The translations under genes were made by a program, and so were the position numbers. A model generated the notes under the pieces. The model saw only the letters and a program-made list of their open reading frames with translations, had not been told where the DNA came from and did not search any database. DNA of 33,872 bases. Source: Bacteroidota bacterium (lineage in GTDB: Bacteria > Bacteroidota > Bacteroidia > Cytophagales > Cyclobacteriaceae). Position 1 is the stretch's first letter; the number at the start of each line of letters is the position of its first letter. Location of the stretch: the NCBI GenBank assembly GCA_024280115.1, contig JAJRQT010000034.1, positions 1 to 33,872 on the forward strand. The letters run 5' to 3'. This document shows positions 33,758 to 33,872 of this stretch, piece after piece.

Positions 33758-33872
33758 TTAGATCGCATTTGATTTAATCATTGCATAGCTCACAGGTTCA
33801 TGTAGTACACATCTTTCAATAATTTTATCTAAGATTGAAATCCTATGATTTCTCCGGTTAAACCTAAAAAAA
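33758..33872 (-). mobile_element. 3' end of an IS1595-like transposase gene, partial
   Basis: On the minus strand the window edge is open and reads FFRFNRRNHRIS then ILDKIIERCVLHEPVSY, ending in TAA at 33760-33758. RFNRR followed by a LxDxxxER helix is typical of the last part of IS1595 (ISXO2-like) DDE transposases. Only 37 residues are in the window; the rest, including the catalytic residues and one end, lies beyond it. GGGTTACCC at 33747-33755, just past the stop, might be part of the terminal repeat, but the other end is not available to test it. Confidence 0.55.

Noticed and set aside
1..33872. CRISPR array, tRNA, rRNA or integrase genes
   Set aside because: No regularly spaced direct repeats, no cloverleaf candidates and no integrase motifs were seen on either strand by reading.

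Overview
The window looks like the chromosome of a member of the Bacteroidota, probably a polysaccharide-degrading Cytophagales-type bacterium. The signs are short hydrophobic leaders ending in a lipobox Cys, a FISUMP-domain lipoprotein, small OmpX-like barrels, a NagX-type acyltransferase, a Bacteroidota-style RHS core, few Shine-Dalgarno sites and AT-rich intergenic DNA. No tRNA, rRNA or CRISPR array was seen. The taxonomic placement is inference from gene content.

Layout. 1-0.98 kb: 3' part of a PuuE/HpPgdA-like polysaccharide deacetylase. 1.2-6.4 kb, minus strand: a GH106-like lipoprotein, two tandem outer-membrane barrel paralogues and a ROK protein without the usual zinc cysteines. 6.9-8.0 kb: a NagX-like membrane acyltransferase split by a one-base frameshift. 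8.2-10.1 kb, minus: an exported esterase and a five-bladed-propeller glycosidase lipoprotein, 6 bp apart. 10.2-14.8 kb: housekeeping and unknown genes (SEC-C protein, GyrI-like protein, BASS transporter, YjdI-like Fe-S protein, SMUG2-like uracil-DNA glycosylase, DUF4328). 15.1-15.3 kb: a nested palindromic repeat. 15.4-19.2 kb, minus: serC-serA-DUF1015, preceded by a Ser/Cys-rich short ORF that may be a leader. 19.35-21.3 kb: DUF5655 and a PLP decarboxylase. 21.5-25.0 kb: a fucose module (GH29 alpha-L-fucosidase lipoprotein, L-fuconolactonase-like amidohydrolase, aldo/keto reductase) with overlapping genes. 25.4-27.3 kb: FISUMP lipoprotein with a strong terminator. 27.7-31.8 kb: a Tat-signal DegT-type aminotransferase translationally coupled to a secreted ceramidase-propeller fusion. 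31.8-33.9 kb: an accessory patch with an orphan RHS tip with an unrecognised C-terminal domain, a candidate exported immunity protein, paired TGT-loop hairpins, a truncated secretory ORF and the 3' end of an IS1595-like transposase.

How it works together. Much of the window fits glycan scavenging: GH106, GH29, the GH43-like enzyme, esterase and deacetylase would release sugars outside the cytoplasm, and the reductase/lactonase pair would oxidise L-fucose through lactone to fuconate without a kinase. The serine genes form a separate biosynthetic operon. The least explained parts are the exported DegT/ceramidase-propeller pair, the orphan RHS tip with its neighbour, and the serC leader ORF.
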